Assembly: GCA_041601945.1 (NCBI GenBank)
Contig: JBFIHG010000008.1
Location: 1 to 64,000 of the forward strand
Direction of reading: 5' to 3'
DNA: 64,000 nucleotides
DNA from: JBFJKD01 sp041601945
GTDB taxonomy: Bacteria > Pseudomonadota > Gammaproteobacteria > Pseudomonadales > Porticoccaceae
Numbering within the stretch: the stretch's first letter is position 1; each line of letters opens with the position of its first letter. Both the position numbers and the translations under genes were made by a program. Under the pieces are notes generated by a model, which saw only the letters and a list, made by a program, of their open reading frames with translations, made no database searches and was not told the DNA's origin. This document shows positions 51,886 through 61,037 of the stretch, piece after piece.

Positions 51886-52476
51886 ATGATAAAACCCCTG
51901 CTCGGCCGCTTCCTCGTTACGCTAATCGCTGTTGCGGTGGCATTCGCAGGCTACGAGTATTATAAGCGCCCGCAGGACCTGGAGACCCAGGCACAGACGG
52001 ATGCTCTGCGCCAACAAGCGAGAACACTGGGAGAGCAGGCCACTGCGCTCAGAGATGAGGTCGACCGACAGCATCGGGACGCGGAACGGGAAAAACAGCG
52101 CTATATGCACGCCGCCTATTTGGTGGAGGGATTACAGGCTGGCGCAGCTATTAAAACGGCCGTCGCGGAATATTTTTTTTCGGCTGGCGCGTGGCCCACA
52201 TCCAATCGCGACCTGGAACTGGCCGAAGCGGAGCAGTTCAACGGGCAGTCGCTAACCAGCCTCAGGGTCTCCACCAACGGGGCAATCATCCTGACCTATG
52301 ACCAACTGTCCGGGGTGACCGGGGGTACTATCCAGCTCATACCTGAATACCGCCCATCCACTGGCGCCATCAAGTGGCGCTGCGTAACCTGGAGCTATTG
52401 GCATATCGCTACCACCGTTCCCCAGTGCGAATATCGAGTGCCGGAACCGAGGGGGCTTCTGATCCCGGCAGACTAA
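51886..52476 (+). CDS. Membrane-anchored pilin-fold protein without a prepilin cleavage site
   Basis: A 196-residue protein. A short cytoplasmic basic segment precedes one helix (FLVTLIAVAVAFAGYEYY), then a coiled coil (about 30-75, rich in Gln, Arg, Glu). The C-terminal half matches the type IVa pilin globular domain: AGAAIKTAVAEYFFSAGAWP, GGTIQLIPEYRPSTGAIKW and two cysteines (WRCVTW and PQCEYR) placed like the pilin disulfide. The GFTLIE prepilin motif is missing, so it would stay as a membrane anchor and not be assembled. TTG at 51877 overlapping the upstream stop is an alternative start. Function unknown. Confidence 0.75.
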   Translation: MIKPLLGRFLVTLIAVAVAFAGYEYYKRPQDLETQAQTDALRQQARTLGEQATALRDEVDRQHRDAEREKQRYMHAAYLVEGLQAGAAIKTAVAEYFFSAGAWPTSNRDLELAEAEQFNGQSLTSLRVSTNGAIILTYDQLSGVTGGTIQLIPEYRPSTGAIKWRCVTWSYWHIATTVPQCEYRVPEPRGLLIPAD

Positions 52477-52524
52477 TGCTAACTAAACGATATAGACTCA
52501 CTGTTAGTACTATGCTGAAAACTG

Positions 52525-52546
52525 GTGCCGTGCTAAATGACGGCAC
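52525..52546 (+). terminator. Small hairpin between the pilin-fold gene and the TPR gene
   Basis: GTGCCGT (52525-52531) pairs with ACGGCAC (52540-52546) over an 8-base loop. No T-run follows, so it may be a weak terminator or a leader structure before the gene at 52598. Confidence 0.35.
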
Positions 52547-52597
52547 AGCTGGACACTACACTCGCCAGCTCATCGAATACTGGTACGGAGAAACCTC

Positions 52598-54244
52598 ATG
52601 ACAATCACAACCCCACAAAAATGGCTCGCGGCGCTGTTGTTTAGCCTCTGCGCAAGCGCTGTTCAGGCGCACGACCACGACGCTACCGGCACCCCGGCCG
52701 TCGAATCGCTCGGCGAAGTGAATTTTCCAGTCACCTGCACACCTGCTGCACAAACCGAATTCAATCGCGCCATGGCACTGCTGCACTCGTTCTGGTACAG
52801 CCCCGCACAGGCGTCTTTCGCAACGGTGCTGGAACTTGATCCCAAGTGCGGTATGGCCCATTGGGGTTCAGCCTTCGCGTCCATGGGTAACCCTTTTACC
52901 TGGTCGTCCAATCCCGGTGCAGCAAAACTCGGTGCTGTACACGCGCAACTAGCACACAAGACTGGCGCGAATAGCCCCCGGGAAAGGGAATATATCGCCG
53001 CCCAAGGGATATTCTTTCATAACTGGCAAACCGTCCCCTTCGCGCAACGTGTTGCCGACTACGTGCGCGCCATGACCAGCCTTGCCGAACGCTACCCGCA
53101 AGATGACGAGGCAAAAATCCTGCAGGCATTAGCCATTAATTTCGATATTGATCCCGCGGACAAAACCTTTGCGAAACAGTCACAGGCGATGGCCATTCTC
53201 GAGCCCTTATTCGTTAAATACCCCAGGCACCCTGGCATCGCCCACTATGTTATTCACACCAACGACTATAGTGAACTCGCCACCAGAGCACTTCCCGCCG
53301 CCCGCACGTACGCCGGTATCGCACCCTCCGTACCCCATGCGCTGCATATGCCTTCGCATATTTTTTCCCGCGTTGGGCTGTGGCCAGATATGGTCACCAG
53401 CAATCGCGCCTCCTATAACGCCGCGCGGGCCGAACTCGATAATGCGACGCTGACGGTGGGCACCTATAACGCCCTGCATGCCATGGATTACATGTTGTTT
53501 GCCCACCTACAGCAGGCACAGGACAGCGCTGCGCTAGCCATTCTGGAAGAAACTCAGGCCATAAAGAAAATTCAGGTGGAAAATTTTGCCGCAGCCTACG
53601 CGTTGGCGGCTATACCGGCACGGTTCGCACTGGAGCGCAAGGATTGGCGACAGGCCGCAGCGCTGACGTTGTCACCTGCCGATATGGGCTGGGAAAAATT
53701 TCCCCAGGCCGAATCCATATTGGTGTTCGCACGGGGATTGGGCGCGGCGCGCAGCGGAAATCTTGATGCGGCGCGAAACAGCGTGACTCGACTGCAGGCC
53801 TTAAACAACCAGATGCGCGCCGCCAATCTCGGCTATTGGCCCACACAAACGGATATTCAGATTCAGGCAATCGACGCCTGGATTGCCCTCGCCGACCGAC
53901 AGCCAGATGTGGCGCTGGGATTGATGCGCGCGGCCGCCACCGCCGAGGACGCCAGCGACAAACACCCTGTCACGCCGGGTAATGTTGTGCCCTCGCGAGA
54001 ACTACTGGGCGACATGCTGCTGGAACTGCAACAACCCGCCGCGGCGCTGGATGAATACGTGCGCTCACTACAGCGAGATCCCAACCGTTACCACGGGCTA
54101 TCCGGCGCCGCGCGCGCTGCTGCCGCTTCGGGAAACAATCAGTTAGCTCGCGAGTACTTCACCCGGCTGCAGGCACAAACCGTCGATAGCGACAGCGCGC
54201 GGCCGGAATTGGCAGAGGCCAGGAGCTTTTTGGCCACGCCTTGA
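52598..54244 (+). CDS. Secreted TPR-repeat protein
   Basis: A 548-residue protein with a signal peptide (LAALLFSLCASAVQA) whose mature end begins HDHD. TPR-like helices follow, with MALLHSFWYSPAQASFATVLELDP near the N-terminus and LELQQPAAALDEYVRSLQRDPNRYHGL near the C-terminus. The middle has HYVIHTNDYSELA and HALHMPSHIFSRVGLW. The conserved His-rich segment (MPSHIF, YVIHTND) suggests metal binding, but no catalytic family was recognised. Start ATG 52598 has GGAG 7 bases upstream. It is probably periplasmic or secreted. It converges with the MMPL transporter gene, 12 bases away. Confidence 0.85.
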   Translation: MTITTPQKWLAALLFSLCASAVQAHDHDATGTPAVESLGEVNFPVTCTPAAQTEFNRAMALLHSFWYSPAQASFATVLELDPKCGMAHWGSAFASMGNPFTWSSNPGAAKLGAVHAQLAHKTGANSPREREYIAAQGIFFHNWQTVPFAQRVADYVRAMTSLAERYPQDDEAKILQALAINFDIDPADKTFAKQSQAMAILEPLFVKYPRHPGIAHYVIHTNDYSELATRALPAARTYAGIAPSVPHALHMPSHIFSRVGLWPDMVTSNRASYNAARAELDNATLTVGTYNALHAMDYMLFAHLQQAQDSAALAILEETQAIKKIQVENFAAAYALAAIPARFALERKDWRQAAALTLSPADMGWEKFPQAESILVFARGLGAARSGNLDAARNSVTRLQALNNQMRAANLGYWPTQTDIQIQAIDAWIALADRQPDVALGLMRAAATAEDASDKHPVTPGNVVPSRELLGDMLLELQQPAAALDEYVRSLQRDPNRYHGLSGAARAAAASGNNQLAREYFTRLQAQTVDSDSARPELAEARSFLATP

Positions 54245-54256
54245 CACAAGCCAGGC

Positions 54257-56860
54257 TTACACACCGTCGGATCTGTCCGCCCCGAACGGTTTAAAGATCA
54301 AAATTAATTTTGGCAGTAGGGTCAGCGATCCCAGCAATGCGGCCAGCATCGCGACGCCCGTTAATAAACCAAAGTACACCGAAGGAATAAAATTCGACAA
54401 CGCCAAAATGGAAAATCCGACAATGATGGTAATCGCCGTATAAAAAAGTGCACGGCCAATGGTGGCATGAGAACGGTGCATTGCCGCCAGGTAATCATTG
54501 TCCACCGCAAATTCGCGCGTAAAGCGCGTCAGGTAATGGATCGCGTGATCGACGCCGATACCAACCGTAATCGCGGCGATGGTAATGGTCATCATATCCA
54601 GGGGGATGCCGACAATACCCATACCACCCAGCACGATGGATGCCGCCAGTAGATTCGGTAAAATAGCTATCAGGGAGATTTTTAACGAGCGAAACAGGAT
54701 CAAAAACATCAGCATAATGCCAAAAAACACTGCGCCCAAAGTGACGATCTGGGAATAGAACAGGCTTTGCAGCATGTTGTTGTAGAGCACCATCAATCCG
54801 GTCAGCCGAAACTGGTCCGGCGCCAACTGTAAATCGTTAACCAGAAAACTTTCAATCTCGGCCAGCAGTTCCGCACGCCGTAAGTCGCCCTGGGTTTCCA
54901 CGGTGCGCATAGTGACGCGGGTTTGATTCTGCGCGTCGTCAATGTAGGGCGCTATCAGAAAATTGTTAATTTCCGGCGTCATATTCTGGCGCATCACCGC
55001 CAGCTCGAAATCATTGAGGCGATGACCGGTTAAATCATTAGCTACGTGGAACGCCGTCACCAGAGAGTTGACTTTGCCGATCTCCGGCAGAGATTCCAGA
55101 AATGTGTGTAATTTTTCCAGCTCGTCCAGGCCAGCGGTGGTAAACCAGTAACTGTTCTGCGGCGCATCCTCTGCGTCGTCGTCGCCAAACGCATCACCAA
55201 ACGCGTCGCCCTCAAACGCATCGTCCCCGTCGCCGTAGGGATCATCCTCGGCGACTTGGGAGTCGCCGTAGTTATCGTTAAACGCGTCACCAGCGCCGTA
55301 GGGGTCGTCTATGTCGGCAGCCACATCCAGTGCAGGCGCGTCAAAGCTCGGCGCCTGAATAATAATATCGAGGGGAGTGGTGCCGCCCAGATTGGCATCG
55401 ATAACCGCCAACCCCTGATGGATTTCGGTATTCGCACGAAAATAGTCAATAAAGCGGTTATCCACTTTCAGCAGTGTTACACCGTAGGCCGCCACTAATG
55501 CAATGGTTAACGCCAGCACCAGCAGGACATTGCCATGGCGTTCGGTAAATTGAGAAAAGTGCAGAGTCAGGGAGGCGGAATTATCATCGCCATCATTGTT
55601 GGTACCCTTGCCGGTTAACATCATGCCGGCGGGTATTACCAGAAATGCGAGCACCAACGCCAGTGTCAGCCCGATGGTCATCATCCAGCCAAAGTCTATT
55701 ACCGGTCGAATATCGCTAACCACCAGGGACAGAAACGCAACGATGGTAGTGAGCACCGTATACAAACAGGGCCGGGCCATGGACGACACGGTTTCTCGCA
55801 CCAGATTTATCAGCTCGTCGTCTGGCCGATCGCGAAGTAATTCTCGATAGCGTACGATCAGGTGGATGGTGAGAGCGAGGGTAGAAATCAGTAATAACGC
55901 GACAAAGTTGGATGAAATAACCGTTAAGCGCCAGTCGATCCAGCTCAGCCAGCCCAATACCATGGTCACCGATAATACGCACACCAACAGTGGCAGAAAT
56001 ACCCAGCGCACCTGACGAAAAATCACCGCCAACGTCACGATAATAAACAGCACAATGCCAATACCGAAAACCTTGAGATCGCTCTTAATAAAATCGATCA
56101 TATCGGCGGTCACCATGCTCGGTCCGCCCAGAAAAATTTCGGCATTATCGCGGTATTTGTTCAACACCGAGCGCACATCCTGCACCCGTTGATGTTCCTT
56201 GGCGGCGCGCGCGGTGCGGTAGTCGAGAAACTCCTGGCTAACCCGCTCCAGCTCCCGCTGTTCCTCCTGGGTAATACCGGCCGTGTCCCTTTTCAAACGC
56301 AGCGCGTCCCGTTGACGCACCAGTTCGGTGTAGCGTTGATCGAGTCGAATGGTCGCGAGTACGGCAGTGGTCTGACCATTCGGTCCCAGAATCAGATCGC
56401 GGTAAATCGGACTTTCCAGAAATTCTCGCTTGGCGAGCTGGCGATCCGTGCCGGGGGTCAGCAGCGTACGCGGCTCGTCGTCGAGCTCTGCGACCTGCAC
56501 CTTCGGGCTGTATAACAAGGGTACGGTGATAATGGAATTTACGCCTACCACACCATCTACCCGGGACAAATCTGCCGTGAGGGATTTCAGGGTATCTAAC
56601 GCCGCGTCAGAGAACAGATCCATGTCGCGGGGTGTAAAGGTCACTACCAGAAAATCGCCGCTACCGTATTGCTGGTTCACTTCGCGAAAGTAGTCCAGAT
56701 CGGTGTCGTGCTCCAACGTCAACGAGTCTGCCGACGCATCCAGCTTGAAGTTTGGCAAGCCAAATGCCAGAGCCACAGCGGCGATAAAAACGACCATCAG
56801 CACCAGTACTGGATGACGTAACACCACTGCTTCATGGAGCCGCAGTAAACGCTGTGACAT
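54257..56860 (-). CDS. MMPL/RND-family transporter with Asp-rich periplasmic insertion
   Basis: An 867-residue efflux protein of the hydrophobe/MMPL class. Two halves each have one leading helix and a large periplasmic loop followed by five helices: first loop about 35-235, second about 465-690. SSM..PCLYTVLTTIVAFLSLVV and GVDHAIHYLTRFTREF are the paired family signatures. The second loop contains an unusual Asp/Gly/Phe-rich insertion (about residues 516-567) with the repeated units DDPYGxGDAF and GDAFGD. Members of this group export lipids, hopanoids or hydrophobic compounds and often sit with DUF1329 and P450 genes; a DUF1329 gene is not present here. Confidence 0.93.
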   Translation of the reverse strand: MSQRLLRLHEAVVLRHPVLVLMVVFIAAVALAFGLPNFKLDASADSLTLEHDTDLDYFREVNQQYGSGDFLVVTFTPRDMDLFSDAALDTLKSLTADLSRVDGVVGVNSIITVPLLYSPKVQVAELDDEPRTLLTPGTDRQLAKREFLESPIYRDLILGPNGQTTAVLATIRLDQRYTELVRQRDALRLKRDTAGITQEEQRELERVSQEFLDYRTARAAKEHQRVQDVRSVLNKYRDNAEIFLGGPSMVTADMIDFIKSDLKVFGIGIVLFIIVTLAVIFRQVRWVFLPLLVCVLSVTMVLGWLSWIDWRLTVISSNFVALLLISTLALTIHLIVRYRELLRDRPDDELINLVRETVSSMARPCLYTVLTTIVAFLSLVVSDIRPVIDFGWMMTIGLTLALVLAFLVIPAGMMLTGKGTNNDGDDNSASLTLHFSQFTERHGNVLLVLALTIALVAAYGVTLLKVDNRFIDYFRANTEIHQGLAVIDANLGGTTPLDIIIQAPSFDAPALDVAADIDDPYGAGDAFNDNYGDSQVAEDDPYGDGDDAFEGDAFGDAFGDDDAEDAPQNSYWFTTAGLDELEKLHTFLESLPEIGKVNSLVTAFHVANDLTGHRLNDFELAVMRQNMTPEINNFLIAPYIDDAQNQTRVTMRTVETQGDLRRAELLAEIESFLVNDLQLAPDQFRLTGLMVLYNNMLQSLFYSQIVTLGAVFFGIMLMFLILFRSLKISLIAILPNLLAASIVLGGMGIVGIPLDMMTITIAAITVGIGVDHAIHYLTRFTREFAVDNDYLAAMHRSHATIGRALFYTAITIIVGFSILALSNFIPSVYFGLLTGVAMLAALLGSLTLLPKLILIFKPFGADRSDGV

Positions 56861-57025
56861 GGAATGTTCCCTTATTGGTGATCGACCCGGCGCCGCGCAA
56901 CGTAAACTACGCGCAACGGTGGTTTATTGTGGTTACGACTATTTTGTGTTGCCTGTGCGACACAGCGCGCCGATAAACCTGCCAGCTATTATGCGAAAAA
57001 ATTGTGTCGGAAACCACTGAGCAGA

Positions 57026-57328
57026 TTAACGATCCAGGTGTCCCAGTTCTCGGTCCGGCGCGATCAGGTCCCTGACGCCTTGTTTCAGGATTTTAACCTC
57101 GGGAAATCCACCGTCGCGGCGACGCTCCCATAGCAGATGGTCGCCCACCCAAATTTCAAATGTCCCGCCTTGCTCAGCCGGCACCAGTGCCACTTCGCCA
57201 ACCACGTCGGCGAACGTGTGCAGTAGCTCCTGGGCCATCCAGGCGGAGCGCGGCAACCAGTTGCAGCGGGGGCAATACACAATTTTTATACGCGGTTTAT
57301 CGGCATCCACCGAGGCGCTGTCGGTCAT
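57026..57328 (-). CDS. SelT/SelW/SelH (Rdx) family thioredoxin-fold protein
   Basis: A 100-residue protein with the redox motif CPRC in KIVYCPRCNWLPRSAWMAQEL, followed by GGTFEIWVGDHLLWERRRDGGFPEVKILKQGVRD, typical of Cys-containing bacterial homologues of selenoprotein W. The second motif position has Cys rather than selenocysteine. The role is unknown, and a thiol-redox function is inferred. It is the last gene of its short group, ending 165 bases before the MMPL start. Confidence 0.92.
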   Translation of the reverse strand: MTDSASVDADKPRIKIVYCPRCNWLPRSAWMAQELLHTFADVVGEVALVPAEQGGTFEIWVGDHLLWERRRDGGFPEVKILKQGVRDLIAPDRELGHLDR

Positions 57329-57378
57329 CGCCTCTTCTCCAGATGATGTGCGCCGTTCAAGTACTGGCCCCGGTTTGG

Positions 57379-58218
57379 CTATTGCGCGCCAAATACCCGT
57401 CGCAACAAGTCCGTGGTCTGTTTTACCGGGTTGGTGCGAATGGCCGCTTCTTCCTGAGCGAGATAATGAAAAATTCCGGCCAGGCTGTTGTCCAGCACAT
57501 GTCGGGTAAGATCCGCTTTGACATCGGGCACGAAGGGCAATGCGCGATACTGGCCCATGGCACTATCCAGAGTCTGCACGGCGCCCACATCAGCGAGAGT
57601 ACTTTCCACAACTGGGCGCATTTCTTCCAACAGCTGTGGGGTCATTTTGCCCTGAAAATAACGGGTCGCTGAATCCTGTGGCCCGTTGTAGATGGTCATA
57701 ACATCCTCGAACGTCATCGCCTGGATCGCCTGCGTGAACAGCGCCCTGGCTCTGGGGGTCGCCGCCTCTGCGGCCTCGTTAAGCTTGACTTCAAGCTCGT
57801 CCATTTGCCCCGACATACCCACCGTGGCCAGCACCTTTTTAACTTTGCCCAACTCTCCCGGCAGGGGGATATGTATCGCCGGATCATTGTTAAAGCCGCC
57901 GTTTTGACCCAATTGCGCGACCACGCTGTCGGTGCCGAGTTGTAGCGCTTCCTTGAACGCATTGCCAATATCGTCCGTACCGACAGTGTTAGTCGACGTG
58001 GACGGCGCCGGACTCTTGCCAAACGCGCCCAGTAGCTCGCTGCCCTTCTGCCATAAACTGCCTTCCGCTGTAACGGTTCCCGGGAATCCCGCCACCACCG
58101 CGGCCAACACCAGCACCAGGCCACGACTGCGCCAGGGAAAATACTTCGCGACGCGGCGCGCTTGCGGGGCAAAGCAGATGCGTTTTGCGAACCTGTATAC
58201 GCCGAATAATTGTCCCAT
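57379..58218 (-). CDS. DUF4197 family secreted protein
   Basis: A 279-residue protein. The basic N-terminus and hydrophobic helix (GLVLVLAAVVAGFPGTVTAEG) form a signal peptide with an unusually long positive n-region. The core FKEALQLGTDSVVAQLGQNGGF, then LPGELGKVKKVLATVGMSGQMDELEVKLNEAAE and TRYFQGKMTPQL, defines DUF4197. No function is known. ATG 58218 has GAGG 10 bases upstream. It precedes the Rdx gene by 50 bases and may share a transcript with it. Confidence 0.9.
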   Translation of the reverse strand: MGQLFGVYRFAKRICFAPQARRVAKYFPWRSRGLVLVLAAVVAGFPGTVTAEGSLWQKGSELLGAFGKSPAPSTSTNTVGTDDIGNAFKEALQLGTDSVVAQLGQNGGFNNDPAIHIPLPGELGKVKKVLATVGMSGQMDELEVKLNEAAEAATPRARALFTQAIQAMTFEDVMTIYNGPQDSATRYFQGKMTPQLLEEMRPVVESTLADVGAVQTLDSAMGQYRALPFVPDVKADLTRHVLDNSLAGIFHYLAQEEAAIRTNPVKQTTDLLRRVFGAQ

Positions 58219-58480
58219 GGTAAAAATCCTCAGTAGGCGAGCGGCCAACCATCGGCACCGCGCCGCTGTGTATTCAACAAGCGATGACCTGACTGGGTTT
58301 GTCAGGCACCAGCACTGCGAGTAATGCTGCTTGCGCTGTTGCCAGCGCGGTCGCCGACACGGTTATGCCAACGGGCAACCATCCCCAGTCTACCAGACAA
58401 CGACGCACCCGGCTGGTGGGATACACCGCAGCGACGCGCCCGGCCACGGGGGCGTGATTTGTGGTTACACGGCTCGACAG
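58219..58480. other. Intergenic region between DUF2235 and DUF4197 genes
   Basis: 262 bases without a convincing gene. Short open frames on both strands lack ribosome sites and family resemblance. No clear terminator with T-run was seen. Confidence 0.5.
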
Positions 58481-60013
58481 TCATCCCGTTCGGTTCACCA
58501 CCAGCTCCACACTGCCGCGATTATTGCTATAGAAATTCCAGGCATCGTTGGCGAAACAATAGAGGTAACCGGATTTACTCGCGGTCCAGCTGCACCCCGC
58601 CTTGATCGGAATTATCTCGTGGGTCGCCGGGGTACCATCCGCCTGCGGGTTTGCTCCGTTGGCAATTACCCCCACCAAACAGAACCAGGGCAACTTTTCC
58701 TCGCGGCGCGAACCGCGAAAGTCGGCCTCCTCATTGCCGCTGAGCTTCTTGAAGCCGGACTCTAGTTTGCCCCACAGCGTACCGGCCAGGTGCACAATTT
58801 CGCCCGCGTGAAATTTGCCGTCCGTGGTACCAGCCGGGCCGCATTTAATTTTGCGATCCAGCCACTGGCCGGTAGCGGAAAACTGGTAGGTGGCTCCCCC
58901 GTGAAGGTAAATGCCCGTGTCGTTCCAGGGCTGAGAGGCGAATACGGTACAGCGCTGTGTCACGCCCGGGGCGAGATCGATGGTGGGGCGATAAAGCCCC
59001 TGAGTGATGGGCGGATTGCTCTGGCGATCGAGAATTGAGTCGTGCAGTGCTGGGCCGGATTTAAGCAGCGGTACACTGCGTGGCTGGGAACGCATCACCT
59101 TAAACAGACCGTTGCGGGAATCGTGTAACAAGCCTCGGCAGTCCGGCACAACCTGGTCATAAAGGCCCGGGTGAAACCCCAGACCCTGGCTATGCGCTTC
59201 ATCCATCATCCACTTTAAGGCGCCGTTTGCGAGCCCACAGTCCACATAACCGCCACCCACATCGCTGTGCACGCCGGGAAACCACAGCTGTTTAACATCC
59301 GGGTGGCTATCCGGGTTATCCCACAGGGTAGGCGCAAAACTGGCCCGCATTTCATCTGCCGCCACCGCCTGGCGCGCATGGCGCACCGTGTGTCCCAGGG
59401 TGGTGTCGTGAAACGCGTAATCATCGGTGTCGTCGAGCAGATTGAGGACCGCCATATCGTTGGGAATGCCCAGCGCTCCCACCGTGTCCCAAACACCCAG
59501 AAAGTGCACGGACACATCCGTCGGGGCGTCAGCGCTGGCAGAGTGAAAAGCCCAGTCCTTGCTCCACTCAGAACGCGCCTGGCGTTTGCCATAGCCCTTG
59601 GTAAATGCCGTTTCCACTCGTTTCCACAGGTCGTTGTCAGCCAAACCCCTGGCATCGAGCAATCCGACCTGACCGAGCATACCTGCCAGGCTGCGCACCG
59701 TATAGGCGCCGCGGCTGAATCCAAAAAGATAGATTCGATCTCCGATTTGATAGTGGGTCGCCAACCAGCGATAGGGGCTTTTAATATTGTCACTCAAACC
59801 CGAGCCGGTGGCACCGCCCGCCAATTTCTGCCACCAGTTGCCTTCGGTGCCAACTCCCGGGTGGTAGTAGGCCAGTTGTGTAACGCCGTCGCCGTTGGCG
59901 GGTCGCGCCAACGCATTGTAGAGGCGCACCACATTGGTGGGTGCTGGAATACCGTTTTCTTCCTGATCAGGCGTGTTCCAGGTACCGTCGCAGCAAACAA
60001 TGAGATTGCGCAT
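58481..60013 (-). CDS. DUF2235 alpha/beta hydrolase with C-terminal lectin-like domain
   Basis: A 510-residue protein. The N-terminal domain (about 1-340) starts with LIVCCDGTWNTPDQEENG and has the nucleophile motif FGFSRGAYTVRSLAG with Ser100, VHFLGVWDTVGALGIP and FPGVHSDVGGGYVDC (second acid and His region). This is the fold of Tle1 phospholipase effectors of type VI secretion. The C-terminal 150 residues resemble PA-IL/LecA-type galactose lectins, ending GYLYCFANDAWNFYSNNRGSVELVV. The start has AAGGAGGA 9 bases upstream. No vgrG, tap or immunity gene was seen nearby, so effector status is unproven; a cytoplasmic or envelope lipase role is also possible. Confidence 0.88.
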   Translation of the reverse strand: MRNLIVCCDGTWNTPDQEENGIPAPTNVVRLYNALARPANGDGVTQLAYYHPGVGTEGNWWQKLAGGATGSGLSDNIKSPYRWLATHYQIGDRIYLFGFSRGAYTVRSLAGMLGQVGLLDARGLADNDLWKRVETAFTKGYGKRQARSEWSKDWAFHSASADAPTDVSVHFLGVWDTVGALGIPNDMAVLNLLDDTDDYAFHDTTLGHTVRHARQAVAADEMRASFAPTLWDNPDSHPDVKQLWFPGVHSDVGGGYVDCGLANGALKWMMDEAHSQGLGFHPGLYDQVVPDCRGLLHDSRNGLFKVMRSQPRSVPLLKSGPALHDSILDRQSNPPITQGLYRPTIDLAPGVTQRCTVFASQPWNDTGIYLHGGATYQFSATGQWLDRKIKCGPAGTTDGKFHAGEIVHLAGTLWGKLESGFKKLSGNEEADFRGSRREEKLPWFCLVGVIANGANPQADGTPATHEIIPIKAGCSWTASKSGYLYCFANDAWNFYSNNRGSVELVVNRTG

Positions 60014-60072
60014 AGTGTTTGTTCCTCCTTGTTTATTTAAACCACCTCTACCATCTGCCTGACAGCATCCAC

Positions 60073-60870
60073 CTAGCGCGCTTCGATGCGCTCGGCCACC
60101 TCCAGAATCAGGCTGGAGGTCAGGCGCGAGCGCTCGACCGTGCCAATAAAAAACCCCCGCGCATCCACCACCGGGATGGTGTTGACCTGCAACTGATCCA
60201 TCTGACCCAGCACATCGCGTTTGCTCGCATCAGGTGTCACCGCCAGTTGCGCATCGACAAAGCCAGGTAGTTTTTTCAATCGCTCTTGCGCGCTGGTAGA
60301 GGTCTCGTTGAGCCATTTGGCAAAATCCCGGTAGGCGCGTTCCTTTTCGGCGCGAAAATACACCGCCACATCCAGGGCCTGATAGATGCCAAATAATTTG
60401 CCGTCGTTGTTCAAAATAATTAAATACTGCAGATAGGAGCTGGCATACAGTGCGTCGAGATAACGCTCTATGGCGGGACCGTAGTAGCCGCCGTGACCGA
60501 GCCTGAACACCAGCGCCTGGGTTTTTTGTTCCACCAGCCGCGGAATATCCTGCACGCCACCCTTGGCAGCCATTGCCAGCAGGTTGACCACCTCATCCAC
60601 ACCCGGCGCTTGCGTATCCGCCACGTCGGCGGCGATACCCGTCCGCGCGGCATCGGCAAACAGTTCGGAGAAATCAGCTTTTACCCCAAACGCATCCAGC
60701 ATTTTCAGCTTGCCCATCACCAGCAATACCAACAAAAGTGGCAAAACTAACAACACCAGATCGAGAGTTTTTAATTCAAACCTGTCGCCAAATTTGACCC
60801 GCGCCAGCACTGCACCTGCCACCAGTACAATGCCGAACGCTAGTAATGCAATGACCTGCCATTTTTGCAT
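60073..60870 (-). CDS. Membrane protein with CBS-pair domain
   Basis: A 265-residue protein. Two N-terminal helices (VIALLAFGIVLVAGAVLARV and LDLVLLVLPLLLVLLVMG) precede a cytoplasmic region with a CBS pair: YASSYLQYLIILNNDGKLFGIYQALD and DQLQVNTIPVVDARGFFIGTVERSRL. CBS pairs bind adenine nucleotides and regulate attached or partner proteins. ATG 60870 was chosen since a longer frame adds an implausible leader. It lies 59 bases upstream of the DUF2235 gene in the same direction and may be coexpressed. Function unknown. Confidence 0.85.
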   Translation of the reverse strand: MQKWQVIALLAFGIVLVAGAVLARVKFGDRFELKTLDLVLLVLPLLLVLLVMGKLKMLDAFGVKADFSELFADAARTGIAADVADTQAPGVDEVVNLLAMAAKGGVQDIPRLVEQKTQALVFRLGHGGYYGPAIERYLDALYASSYLQYLIILNNDGKLFGIYQALDVAVYFRAEKERAYRDFAKWLNETSTSAQERLKKLPGFVDAQLAVTPDASKRDVLGQMDQLQVNTIPVVDARGFFIGTVERSRLTSSLILEVAERIEAR

Positions 60871-61037
60871 CAGACACCCCCAGCAGCTCGACGGGCGTGA
60901 CGCCAGTCGAGTGGAAAATAATTGTTGTGACGCGGGAGAAAACCGTCCGGCCATCCCTGCTCTGTTTAGCGTCGAGTCAGCGCTAAACTCCTGTTAAGGA
61001 TAGTTGCGTTTTTATGTTTTGCAAGTTTCCCTCCAAC

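Noticed and set aside
58302..58484. 60-codon minus-strand frame between the DUF2235 and DUF4197 genes
   Set aside because: Arg-rich composition, no ribosome site and no known family; treated as non-coding.
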